Shown here piece after piece: positions 42,585 through 52,705 of a DNA stretch of 64,000 nt. The translations under genes and the position numbers were made by a program. Every line of letters begins with the position of its first letter. Positions within the stretch are counted from its first letter, which is position 1. The notes beneath the pieces are model-generated. The model worked only from the letters and a program-made list of their open reading frames with translations, had not been told where the DNA came from and did not search any database. This DNA comes from JAKAIY01 sp963809385 (GTDB taxonomy: Bacteria > Chloroflexota > Ktedonobacteria > Ktedonobacterales > JADMIN01), in contig CAWEJL010000002.1 in the NCBI GenBank assembly GCA_963809385.1, positions 853,474 to 917,473 on the forward strand. Reading direction: 5' to 3'.

Positions 42585-43660
42585 TCAGGCGCGCTGCCCG
42601 CCGGGCCTGAAGGCGCGCCCCATACGATTCGACAGCGCCGAGACCCACTGTCCCGGCTCCTCAGCGATCAGCCGCTCGATCGCTGGATAGACGAGTGCGC
42701 GCATGCGCTCGATCGCCGCCTCGCGGCTCTCAGCCGCGCTCGCGCTGATCGTTCGCCCCATCCGCGAGCGCGGGCTCCATTCGCTCCGGCGTCAGCAGCT
42801 CCATCACACCGGTGAAGCGGCCTGGGCCGGCGCGTCGCGGCGCCAGAAAGAACACCGGCGCGTCACTGCGCGCGGCGAGCGCGAACGGGGCGGTGGGCAA
42901 CTGGGCTGGCGCGCCGAAAAATGGCCAGGGCGAGCGTGGCCCCATCACCCAGCGGTCCACCGCGAACACCACGATATTTCCACGCCGCAGCGCCGCGATC
43001 ATCTCACGCAGCGTCTCACGCTCATCCCCCGCGGTCATGCGTACGTTATGGTGATTACGCATGACAGTCACCAGTTGATGCAGATGCTCCGGCTTCAGGC
43101 GCTCCGCCGGGGTGATCAGTGGGTGGCCTAGCGCGCCCATCATCCATGCCGAGTACTCGTACGGGCCGTAGTGCGCGCCCACGACGATGAGTCCTTTGCC
43201 CAGCGCCAGCGCGCGTTGGAGGTCATCCCAGCCCTCGAATACCCAGCCTCGCCCCAGCTCCGCGGCGTGACACGCCGCCCCCGGAAGAAATCCAGGTAGT
43301 TCAGCGACAGCGCCACGAACGCCTGGCGCGCCGCCCGCCGCCGCTTCGCCGGATCAGCCGCCAGCGTCGGAATGTGGCCCATGTTCCACTCCGCCCGCCG
43401 CCGCAGCGAGCGCGCCAGCGCCCATGCCGCCCAGCCACCAGCCGCCAGCAGCGGGCGCGCCAGCCACAGCGGGATGACCGGCGCGACCGCTCCCGCCACA
43501 CGGAACGCCCAATACTTCCACGAGAACCACCAGTCTCCGCGGGCGCCGTCTCGCGAACGAGGCAGGTGGCGCGACGCGTCCCTGCGCTCCGCCTGGAGCG
43601 TTCTCGGGCGCGGGCGGGCGCGGAGGGGGTGGAAGAGGCGGACGGCGCGCGCTCAGGCAT
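42585..43660 (-). CDS. LpxL/HtrB-PatA type lipid acyltransferase 2, frameshifted
   Basis: A lysophospholipid acyltransferase-family protein of about 355 residues spread over several frames. Recognisable parts in order are WWFSWKYWAF with membrane-associated helices and RRRAEWNMGHIP; then the catalytic GAHYGPYEYSAW (H-x4-Y form rather than HX4D/E), VFAVDRWVMGP and LAARSDAPVFFLAP; and an end in REAAIERMRALVYPAIERLI. Frame changes are needed near 43560, 43200 and 42740. Its ATG overlaps the end of the upstream acyltransferase by eight bases. Mycobacterial PatA acylates the mannose of PIM; this is the likely role by context. Confidence 0.7.
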
Positions 43661-44608
43661 TTTCCACCGCCTGTCGCCATCGGACTCTAGATCCGGATCT
43701 GGCGCGCTCGCGGGCTGCCCGGCTGGCTCAGACGGCCAGAACGGGCGGAACATGTACCACTGCTCTGGGCGCTGGCGAATCACGCGCTCCATATCGGCAT
43801 AGACACGCTGGGTCAGCGTGGCCACATCTGCCGTGCGGTCGCCTGTGGATTCAGGAATGATGAGCTCGTTGAGCGTCGCGTAGTACAGTTCGGAAAAACG
43901 TTCATCGTAGTAACAGAATCCCGCGCCCATCGCCGCGCCAGAGAGCAGCGCTAGTTGGGCCGGGCCACCTGGCACATAGCAACGGGCGCCGAAAAACGTT
44001 ATCGGCGATCCCCTCGCCTGGCGGGAGCGGACGGTCAGCGACGATCGCGACCGCCTGATTCATCCTTCAGTGCGCGCAAAATAGGGCGTGGGGACTTCTC
44101 CGCGCGGATAACGGACAGGCCGAAACTGGAGCGCTGGCTCTGGATCAGCTGGTCCATGCGTGGATCGGTGAATGAGTCGGCGATCACCGCCAGCGGCGTG
44201 CGAGCGGCCACCAGAACGCCCGCAATATCAAACGCGCCAAAATGCGCGGTGACAATAATCAGCCCCTTGCCTCGCGCCAGCGCCTCATCAATGCGGCCAA
44301 AGACGCCCAGCCCACCCAGAGACATCGTGCATCCGCGCCAGCACCGCCGGGGCAGTCGTGTTCGGCAGATAAAAGAAGTCCGAAAGATAGCGGCCATAGT
44401 TACGCCATGAGTCGCGCGCGGCCTGGCGCGCCCGTGGATCGCTGGGCGTTGTGTCCAGTATCCGCGCCATGTTGGCAATCGTGACTCGCCGCTTGGACAC
44501 CCAGGCATAGTAAACCAGCGTGGTCAGCGGCCCAGCGATCGCCAGCCGCAGCCATCGGGGGACCTTGCCCGCGAGCCAGCTCGCCGCTTGTGTCAGCCAG
44601 AAGACCAT
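43653..44608 (-). CDS. LpxL/HtrB-PatA type lipid acyltransferase 1, frameshifted
   Basis: About 315 residues over several frames. The first has FWLTQAASWLAGKVPRWLRL, KRRVTIANMARIL and WRNYGRYLSDFFYLPN, the usual start of the family. The second has the catalytic HFGAFDIAG (HX4D) and ARTPLAVIADSF. The third has GGPAQLALLSGAAMGAGF, TQRVYADMERVIRQRPEQWYMF, the conserved C-terminal helix and WYMF motif. Frame changes are needed near 44330, between about 44040 and 43975, and near 43690. GAGGAGCGTGCG precedes the ATG at 44608. The pair of acyltransferases between Ins-1-P synthase and a PimA-like enzyme fits acylation of inositol glycolipids. Confidence 0.75.
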
Positions 44609-44792
44609 CGCACGCTCCTCGTGTGCATCGTGTTCATCCCCACGGTCGCGCGTCGCCATCTGGAGTGGCGGCGCGCGCGTCCGCCCCCATCATACACGTC
44701 TTCCGCGCCACGCAGTCACGCATGACCCGGATGACGCCAACATACGATGGGAGCGTGGCGCGCGAGTAGCACGCTGGCGACTACGCCCGTGG

Positions 44793-45960
44793 CTACTCGG
44801 CCTCGGGCATATCGCCCACAGCGGCGACTTCAGCGACGGAGTGGCCATTGGAGCTGGCGGGCGCGACTGGCTTGGCGTCCAGCGCGTACTCGCGGATGAA
44901 CTCCTCAACCATCATACGCGCCTGATCGTCCGTGTACTGGATCGCCGGTGACTTCATGAAGTAAGCCGACGGGCCTAGCAGCGCGCCACCGATACCGTGG
45001 TTCGTCGCCAGCTTCGCGCAGCGCACCGCGTCGATCACCACCCCCGCGGAGTTCGGCGAGTCCCACACTTCCAGCTTCAGCTCGACGTTCAGCGGCACAT
45101 CGCCGAAACGTGCGGCCCTCCAGGCGGATGTAGGCCCACTTGCGGTCGGTCAGCCACGCCACGTAGTCGCTTGGCCCGATGTGGACGTTGTCGGCGCCGA
45201 TGTCATAGTCGAGCTGGCTCGTCACGGAGTTCGTCTTGGAAATCTTCTTGGACTCCAACCGGTCGCGCTCCAGCATGTTGAAGAAGTCGGTGTTGCCGCC
45301 GACATTCAGCTGCATCGTGCGCTCCAGCCGGACGCCGCGCTCGCGGAAGAGACGGGTCAGCGCGCGGTGAACAATCGTCGCGCCAACCTGGCTCTTGATG
45401 TCGTCACCGATGATCGGCTGCCCGGCCTCCTCGAAGCGCGTGCGCCAGTAGTCCTCGCGGCCAATGAAGACTGGAATGCAGTTGACCAGGCCGCAGCCCG
45501 CCTGCAGCACCTGCTCCACATACCACTTCGTGGCCGTCTCGCTGCCCACCGGCAGATAGTTGATGACCACGTCCGTGCCGGTATCCTTGAGGATGCGCGC
45601 CACGTCGTCCGTCGGGCCAGGGGCCTTGGTGATGACCTGCGAGAGATACTTGCCCAGCCCGTCATGCGTCATGCCGCGCGAGACGGTCACGCCCTTGGTG
45701 GGCACATCCGCGAACTTGTAGGTATTGTTCGGCCCAGAGAAGATCGCTTCGCTGAGGTCTTTACCGACCTTGGTCGAGTCCACGTCAAAGGCCGCGACAA
45801 ACTCGATGTCGCTGATGTGGTAGCCCCCCAGATTGACGTGCATCAAGCCGGGAATGAAAGCGTCTTCAGGCGCGTTGCGATAATACTCGACGCCCTGAAT
45901 CAGCGACGAGGCGCAGTTGCCCGCGCCTACAATCGCTACGCGAATCTTGTCTTTGCCCAC
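44793..45960 (-). CDS. ino1: Myo-inositol-1-phosphate synthase, copy 2, one-base frameshift
   Basis: About 388 residues after repair, nearly identical to copy 1 through the first 280 residues, and with the same VAIVGAGNCASSL NAD motif and QLNVGGNTDFF block. Alignment with copy 1 pins the defect: at 45101-45110 this strand reads CGCCGAAACG where copy 1 has CGCCAAACG, one extra G. Beyond the defect the C-terminal frame is the normal one and ends in a tail different from copy 1 (DAKPVAPASSNGHSVAEV). GTG at 45960 after AGGAGG is the likely start. It heads the minus-strand inositol-lipid gene set, downstream of an ArsR regulator. Confidence 0.88.
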
Positions 45961-46052
45961 GTGAACCAGTCCTCCTGAAACAGTTCCAACGATCCAGGCC
46001 GGATCGCGGCCAGCGCCGCGCCTCCTCACCTGCCCATCGCACAAGCGCTTTC

Positions 46053-46454
46053 TCAGCGCCCTCTCAGCGCGCCCGCCGCATCCGCTGGCGCTAGCGCGCC
46101 ATCTGGGGCGGCAGGTCGCTCCAGTGGCGCTTCGACCACACCACCCGCGACGAGCGCGTCAAGCTGCCGCAGAACGGCATGGTAGCGACTCGTATCGAGC
46201 GAGATGTAGACCTCGCGCCCCTGGCGGCGCTTATGCACCAGCCCCGCCCGCCGGAGCGAGCCAAGATGCCACGAAACCAGCGGCTGGCTAATCACGAGCA
46301 TCGCCGCCAGATCGGTCACATTGACTTCGCCCCGGCCCGCTAGCACACGCACGATATTCAGGCGCACCTCGTCTCCGAGCGCCCGCAGCGCCCGTTGGAG
46401 CTCGAAGTAGTCCTGATAGTCCGCGCTGACTGGGCGGCTCGGGTCATTCGGCAT
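46053..46454 (-). CDS. ArsR-family winged-helix regulator
   Basis: A 133-residue regulator with the ArsR-type winged helix: LRALGDEVRLNIVRVLAGRGEVNVTDLA, then the recognition helix VISQPLVSWHLGSLRRAGLV and wing RRQGREVYISL. No ELCVCD-type metal site is present, so it is probably not an arsenic or cadmium sensor. It lies 92 bases upstream of inositol-phosphate synthase copy 2 on the same strand and may control the whole inositol-lipid set. AT-rich inverted repeats in its own upstream region could be its operator. Confidence 0.88.
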   Translation of the reverse strand: MPNDPSRPVSADYQDYFELQRALRALGDEVRLNIVRVLAGRGEVNVTDLAAMLVISQPLVSWHLGSLRRAGLVHKRRQGREVYISLDTSRYHAVLRQLDALVAGGVVEAPLERPAAPDGALAPADAAGALRGR

Positions 46455-46488
46455 GATGCGTCGTCGCTCTCATCCAGTGTGTTTGACA

Positions 46489-46532
46489 CGCCTCTCGCAC
46501 ATAAAGAGGCGCTATATAAACACTGGCTTATA
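46489..46532 (-). promoter_or_regulatory. Candidate promoter/operator of the ArsR-inositol set
   Basis: An unusually AT-rich patch with two inverted repeats: CGCCTCT/AGAGGCG (46489-46495 with 46505-46511) and TATAA-N8-TTATA (46515-46532). It lies 35-80 bases upstream of the ArsR start. ArsR proteins commonly bind AT-rich palindromes of this size and autoregulate. Confidence 0.45.
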
Positions 46533-46898
46533 CATTACGCGGAATTAGGAGCCCACGTCAAGGGACGCGCGTCTCTCCTCACGGCGCATGTAGTCGCATG
46601 CGCCCGCTCAGCCTAATGAGCGCCCATGTGGGCCGTCGCGGTGACATCGATAGCGGGCGCGCGTATACTGTTGCTACAATGCGGGCACACTAGGCGCCGC
46701 CTCCGCGCGCGCTGGGTGGCCCCATGCGTGAATACCCGTGAATACCACTGCGCCGTCTATACCGCGCGCGCTGTCCCAAGACTTCGCGCGTTGTGTTGTA
46801 CCAGGCCTCCGCGCCGCTGGAGTACCCCGTGTGACGGGGCGCGCCAGCGGGCCGTGTAGCGGGCCGTGTTCAGAAGGAAGTTGAGAGCGACGCAGCCT

Positions 46899-48029
46899 AT
46901 GTACGCCTCAATACTCGCCGGGGGAAGCGGCACACGCCTCTGGCCCCTCAGCACCAAAGCCCACCCCAAACAATTCCTGCGCCTCCCTGGCCCGCGCACG
47001 ATGATGCAGGAGACCGTCGAGCGGATCGCGCCGCTCGTGCCGATGGACAACCTGTTCGTCGTCACCTTCGGGGCCTACGCCGATGATGTCGCGCAACAGC
47101 TCCCCAGCCTCGATCGCGGGCAGATCGTGGCCGAGCCGGAGGGCCGTGGTACCGCCGCCTCCATCGGCCTCGCCGCCACATTGATCGCCGCGCGCGACCC
47201 GCACGCCATCATGGCTTCCTTCCACGCCGACCACGCCATCGCCGACCCGGTGGGCTTCCGCGAGGCGCTGCGCTTCGCCGAGGCGATGGCCGCGCAGGGC
47301 CATCTGGTCACGCTGGGCATCTCACCCACCTACCCAGAGACGGGCTATGGGTATATCCGCTACGGTTCCTCGCTGGCGCACCAAAGCGGACTGGGCGCGC
47401 ATATCGTCGAGCAGTTCGTCGAGAAGCCGAAGCGCCACGTCGCCGAAGAATATTTGCGCGAAGGCTGCTACGTCTGGAACTCGGGCATCTTCGTCTGGCG
47501 CGTGGACCGCATTCTCGAAGAGCTGCGCCGTCACACGCCTGTCGTCGCTGACGTGCTCGACGAGATTCGCATCGCCGCCGAGCGCGCGGACGGTCGCGTC
47601 ACACCAGAGGTGGACGCGGTGATCCGCGCCGTCTGGCCGCGTCTCCAGGAGAACATCACGATTGATGTCGGGGTGATGGAGCGCGCCAGCGGGATCGTCG
47701 TCATCCCCATCTCGGTCGGATGGAACGACATCGGCAGCTGGGCGCAGGCCGCGACACTCTTCCCCGCGGACGCCTCCGGCAACGTCGTCGTCGGCCTCGA
47801 GTCTGACAATTACCTCCAAACCCAGACACGAGAAACGCTGGTCTATAGCACGACTGGACGGATGATCGCCACGGCGGGCGTCGAGGGCCTGGTGATCGTC
47901 GACACGCCCGACGGCCTCATGATCTGTCCGCGCGATCAGGCCCAGCTTGTGAAAGAGCTGGCGGAATTCGCGAAGCGCCGCGAGGAGCGTCTCCGGCTGA
48001 ATGAGGCACGAGAGGGGCGCGGTGAGTGA
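46899..48029 (+). CDS. manC: Mannose-1-phosphate guanylyltransferase
   Basis: A 376-residue nucleotidyltransferase that makes GDP-mannose from mannose-1-phosphate and GTP. It starts with the signature YASILAGGSGTRLWPLS and continues KAHPKQFLRL, then FHADHAIADP, ETGYGYIRYG, FVEKPKRHVAEEYL and WNSGIFVWR, the GMP-specific blocks. The length fits the short form without the isomerase domain. ATG at 46899 gives the standard N-terminus; the frame is open 11 codons further upstream. It is divergent from the ArsR-inositol set and would supply the mannose donor for the PimA-like enzyme and the polyprenol-phosphate-mannose synthase. Confidence 0.93.
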   Translation: MYASILAGGSGTRLWPLSTKAHPKQFLRLPGPRTMMQETVERIAPLVPMDNLFVVTFGAYADDVAQQLPSLDRGQIVAEPEGRGTAASIGLAATLIAARDPHAIMASFHADHAIADPVGFREALRFAEAMAAQGHLVTLGISPTYPETGYGYIRYGSSLAHQSGLGAHIVEQFVEKPKRHVAEEYLREGCYVWNSGIFVWRVDRILEELRRHTPVVADVLDEIRIAAERADGRVTPEVDAVIRAVWPRLQENITIDVGVMERASGIVVIPISVGWNDIGSWAQAATLFPADASGNVVVGLESDNYLQTQTRETLVYSTTGRMIATAGVEGLVIVDTPDGLMICPRDQAQLVKELAEFAKRREERLRLNEAREGRGE

Positions 48030-48309
48030 CCGCGTCCCAGCTGGCGTGGCGCGCTCCTACCTGGATATAGGCCGGAGCGCGGGAGCGTGCTATACTGCCA
48101 CTCAAGCGCAACCGTTATGAAATAGCTTGTCAACACCGATAGCTTGGCAGTGTGGCCACGTACGACTGGGCATGAGTCCCTCATAGACAGTGGAGCTACG
48201 CTTCGCGCCCATCGCGTACGCCGCGAAAACGCCGCGATACGCAGGCTGAGGCGCGAATAAACATGAAACAGGATCACGGACAGGGTCACGTTGAAGGGCG
48301 AGTGAAACG

Positions 48310-49261
48310 ATGGCAAAGCCCAGAGTGACAACGACCAGCCGCCTGGCGGATGTCATCGAGGTGGTCGAGCTAGGGCGGCGAACCGGGTTGCTGATGGTCG
48401 AGCGTGGCTCCGGCGAAATGATGGAAGAAGGCGCGCTCTACTTCCACGCCGGGCGCGCGATGTATGCCGCCGTCGAGCGCGTGCGCGGCCAGGATGCGCT
48501 CGCTGTGCTCGGCGGCTGGGGCGCGTGCCGCTTCGCCTTCGACCCGGACGCCGCGCGCCCTGCGCCGAACCTCGCCCCCCCTCAACCCACACGCGCCGGC
48601 GCCGCCGGCCAGGAATCCTGGACCGCATCGCCACCCAGCTACTATTCATCGCCCAGTCAGGTAACGCAGCGCAGCCCTGCCGCTCCGCGAAGCTGGCCCA
48701 CGCCAGCCAGCCAGCCGCCCGCGCCTGGTCCGGCCGCCACAGAGCCACCCCACCAGCCATCCCACCGGGCCGTTCGGCTCCTCATGGCCCGATCCGCGCT
48801 CCGGCTCGATGCCCGGCGTGAATAGTGGCATGAATAGTGGCATGAATGGTGGGACAAATGGCATGAATGGCGCGAATAGCGGCACGCCTACCTCCGGCTC
48901 CCTGCCGCTGCCACAAGGCTGGCCCCAACTCGGCGCGCCCATCACCGGACCAATGCCGCCCGCCTCGCCGCCGCCAACGACATTCTCTACATCGGGGCTG
49001 ACCGGCATGCCCGCGCCACAGCGTCCGCCGGCTCGCGCGGAAGCGGCGCTGCTGCGCCGCCCGCGCCGCGCGTCCGCCGCGCAAGACCTGATGGCGGTCG
49101 TCCAGAACTACCACCTCAGCCGCGCCCATCGCACACTGCTCATGCTAGCCGATGGGGAGCACAATGTCATTGACATCGCGCGCCTCTCGTCTAAACAGAT
49201 AGAGGAAGTGCAGACGCTCCTTGGCGAACTCGAAGGTCAAGGCCTCGTCTACTATTCTTGA
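48310..49261 (+). CDS. DUF4388-domain protein, frameshifted
   Basis: About 317 residues after repair. The N-terminal DUF4388 domain (about 1-80) has LADVIEVVELGRRTGLLMVERG, GALYFHAGRAMYAAVE and GQDALAVLGGWGACRFAF. A Pro/Ser-rich linker holds 12-base tandem repeats (NSGMNSGMNGG). The C-terminal 60 residues form a winged-helix-like segment (HRTLLMLADGEHNVIDIARLSSKQIEEV). One base must change near 48770 to join the frames. DUF4388 proteins often sit beside small GTPases or sensors and may be polarity or signalling scaffolds. A sensor-like gene follows after 250 bases on the same strand. Confidence 0.75.
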
Positions 49262-49510
49262 AGCTCTCGCAGCCACCGGTTCGCGCGACCACCTCACCGG
49301 CGCGCGGCCGCGCTTCCTCGCGCTCCAGCCGCCCCGCGCTTCGCTCTCGCCAAGGGCTGAAAGCGCGCACGGCGGTTCGCCCCCGAAAGTACCAGACGCT
49401 CACGCGATGTACGGCCTGCTGGCCATTATGTACACTGGCGACGGCGGCCCACAGGGCGACCGGCGCGACGGCGATACAATCGCAACACCCCGAAATGAGG
49501 CGCATGGACT

Positions 49511-51572
49511 ATGGCGAAAACAGCGAACCAGAAGCGAGCCACGAAAGCTCGAGGAGCGGCGCCACGCCGTCGCAGCCGGCTCTCGCTCTCCCTCCGCTTT
49601 TCACTCCTGATGCTCCTGGCGGCGCTGCTGCCCCTGGCGGCCGTCGTTGGCGTCAATGACTACTTCACCCGGCAGACGCTGATCCAGCAAAGCGTCAACG
49701 TCCTGCCGTCCGACGCCAGCGTCACCGCCTCGCGGATTGATGACTATTTCCGGGAGCGCCTGCTCGATGGCGTGGCGCTCTCCTCGCTCGATACCGCGCC
49801 CAAGTTCCTCGCCTGTGTCGTTGACGCAGGCGCAGGTGCAGGCGCAAATCGCCCAGGGCAACTACAACGCCCAGCTTACGCCCGACTGCGCCGCCAACGC
49901 GCTGAGCTACGGCCAATCCGTGGGGCGCGCCCTGGCGGTGGGCGTCAAGCGCGACCAGAACTACACCCTCTGGAACATGTACATCATCAATGGCTCCAAC
50001 GCCACGGAATTGCTCTCATCCGACATGGCCTCGTTCAAATCTGGCCAGAAAACGCCGGCCCCCAAGCAGGAAATCGCGCCGGTTATTCAGAGCCAGCAGA
50101 ACATTTCGCCCGTTTACTACGACCCAAAAGGCGGCTACGCCTACGTCCGCCTCTACACCCCAATCTTCCAGACGTTCCCGCCCTCCGGCCCGGCGCTTGG
50201 CTTCCTCCAGGCGACGCTCAAGCTCGACGCGGTCTGGGGATTCGTGGACCAGGGCGCGCAATCGGATGGTTCGAGCAGCGGCGCGTTCATCACGGATAAC
50301 AACGGCGTCCGCGTGGCCGACACCGACCCGAGCGCGCGCTTCACCGCCGTCGCCCCGCTCGACGCGCAAACGCAGGACGCATGTGACCAGCCTCGGCCTC
50401 TACGGCCTCTCGACCGCCCCCACCGTGCGCGATCTGCCGCAGGTGGCCGCGGCCTCCGCCGCCTCGGGCGCGACCCAGCCGGCCACCTTCCAGGGCGCTA
50501 CCGTTCCCGGCGGGCAAACCCAATCGCAGTTCGCGGCGGTCAAGACCCAGGCGCAAGACCAAATCGCGGTGCTGCGTGGCAAAACCCCGCAGAACATCCT
50601 CCCCTGGACCTACTTCCTCGATAGCCCGCTCTCGACCGTGACCGCGGTCGCCACGCAGCAGCTCCAGTTCTCGCTGATCTCGGCGGCGATTGTCGCCGTG
50701 CTGGCGATGCTGCTCGGCTTGCTGATCGGCGCGCGCACCGCCAGCCCGGTGGAGCAGTCGGCGCAGCAGCTCGAAGGCGCCGCGGGCGTGCTGAAGGCGC
50801 TGGCCTCCCGTCAGGAAAGCGCCGCCAGCGAGCAGAGCTGGGTGGTGGATGCCTGTAAGACCGGCATAGATGGCGTGCGCTACCTCGCTGACGCCATGAA
50901 CCAGGCCGCCAAGCGGATCATGACCGCCAGTAACTGGTTCAACGACTACTGGGACCGCCTGACCGAAGAGCAGGCGCGCGCCACCGTGCAGCATCTGCGT
51001 GAGCTGGCCTCCTACATTGACGAAGCCGCCCGCCGCCAGCAGGCCAGCAGCGACCGCCTCGACAAGGCCATCGCCGTCACCATGCAGGTCTCCAACCAGC
51101 TCCTGACCGGCGCGACCGAAGCGACCCAGAGCGCCGAACAGCTCGACATGGTCGTGCGCGACTTGCAGCGTGTGGTCGGTGGCCGCGTCAGCACGTCGGC
51201 TGAATCGCGCGACGAGGAAGACGAGATGCGCCGCCGCATGGAATCAGTCACCAGTTCCGTACCCGCGATGCGCCCCGGGCAGATGGCGCTGCCCGCGCCC
51301 AGCGACGCCCGGCCCGTGGGCGGCCCCGCCTCCGGGCGCCTCGCCACCCGCGCGCCCAGCTTCCGGCTGAACCCCGCCTCTCAGACCGGTGAGGACTGGG
51401 GCGGCTACAGTGGCCAGATGGGACAGATGGGTCCGTGAGCCAGATGGGCGATATGAATGGCGCCAACTCGCGCGCCTCCGGCGCCCGTGGCCAGAATAGC
51501 CAGTATAGCCAATATAGCCAGTATGGCCAGATGGGCCCCAATAGTCGCGGCGGCGGCGAAAATCACTGGTAG
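49511..51572 (+). CDS. Cache-type sensor-like membrane protein, frameshifted
   Basis: About 685 residues after repair. A basic N-terminus is followed by a first span (FSLLMLLAALLPLAAVVG), a large extracytoplasmic region with double-Cache features (GGYAYVRLYTPIFQTF, GSSSGAFITDNNGVRVADTD), then a second span (FSLISAAIVAVLAMLLGLLIG) leading into a HAMP-like start and a coiled-coil of about 150 residues (EEQARATVQHLRELASYIDEAARRQQ). A Gly/Gln/Tyr-rich tail follows. No kinase, cyclase or MCP hairpin domain is present, so the signal output is unclear. Frame changes are needed near 49815, 50385 and 51430. Confidence 0.72.
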
Positions 51573-51608
51573 AACCCTGGTAGGGCGTTCATCCCATATA
51601 AACCATAC

Positions 51609-51658
51609 AAAAGCCGCCACGCGCTCCCTCACTGGTGAGAGAGCGCGTGGCGGCTTTT
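51609..51658. terminator. Bidirectional intrinsic terminator
   Basis: An 18-bp perfect inverted repeat (AAAAGCCGCCACGCGCTC, 51609-51626, with 51641-51658) ending in TTTT on both strands. It sits between the convergent sensor gene and the polyprenol-phosphate-mannose synthase gene and serves both. Confidence 0.9.
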
Positions 51659-51697
51659 CGCGGTCATGGTTCGCGGTTTTGATGATGCGCGATGCGC

Positions 51698-52466
51698 TTA
51701 CGGCTGGCGCGGGCTAATCTGAGTAGCGGCGCTGGGGGCGCCGGAGGGAAGCTGGCGCACCGCGCGGTCACCAGTCAGCCGGGTCTTGAGCACCCACGTG
51801 AAGGCCTCGACGAATATCTTGCGCGACATCTTCGACTTGCCCACGCGCCGGTCCTCGAAGATGATCGGTATCTCGCGCCAGCGGTAGCCGCTCTTCCAGA
51901 TGTTATAGGCCAGCTCGACCTGGAAGGCGTAGCCCTGAGCAGAGATCGCGTCCAGGTTCAGCGAGCGCAGCGCCGCCACGCGGTAGCAGCGATAGCCGCC
52001 CGTGCAGTCATGGATCGGGATGCCCAGGACAAGGCGAGCGAAGGTGTTGCCGCCACCGCTGATGAACTTGCGGATGGGCTTCCAGTTGGGCGTGCCACCG
52101 CCCGCGATGTAGCGCGAGCCAATCACCAGATCGGCTTGCTGCGCGGCGGCGAAAAAGCCGGGCAGGTAGCGCGGGTCGTGCGAGAAATCGGCATCCATCT
52201 CGAAGACCAGATCATAGCCCTCATCCATCGCGTAGCGAAAGCCACGCACGTAGGCGGTGCCAAGGCCCAGCTTGCCCGCCCGGTGCAGGACGTGCACGCG
52301 CGGGTCGCGCGCGGCGATCTCATCCACCAGCTTGGCCCGTGCCGTCTGGGGAGTTGTCGTCGATGACGAGCACATCGCGTGGCGGGCGCGGCGTCGAACA
52401 CCTGCTGAGCAGGTCGCCGATATTCTCGCGCTCGTTATAGGTTGGGATGACGATAAGCGATCTCAC
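51698..52466 (-). CDS. Polyprenol-phosphate mannosyltransferase (DPM1/Ppm-like), frameshifted
   Basis: About 256 residues, GT2 family. The first frame starts at GTG 52466 with RSLIVIPTYNERENIGDLL and VLVIDDNSPDGT. The second continues with RVHVLHRAGKLGLGTAYVRGFRYA, the DxD block EMDADFSHDPRYLP, GSRYIAGGG and the acceptor-site motif GKSKMS. The frames join near 52345. The region encoding SRCSTPRPP near 52400 also looks locally out of frame, as if two compensating indels were present. It makes polyprenol-phosphate mannose from GDP-mannose. There is no C-terminal membrane domain, as in actinobacterial Ppm1 catalytic parts. It fits the PIM-like gene set. Confidence 0.85.
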
Positions 52467-52705
52467 GCGCCTCTATCTCCAGTATCTTCCCGGTATCGTT
52501 CCTATCGCTGGCAACTCGGTCACGCCTGGCGGGCAGGCGTCCACCGCGCGCGTCGCGTCGCCATCCGTCCGCGCCAGCCGCGGCGATGCATCGCGGCGCC
52601 ACGCGCGACATTCCAGAATCCAGTATAGCCTGTCGCGCGCGCCGTGACGCGATACGGTACTATCACGTACCGGAGCGGACGGCGTCGCGGAGCCGCCGGG
52701 AAACA

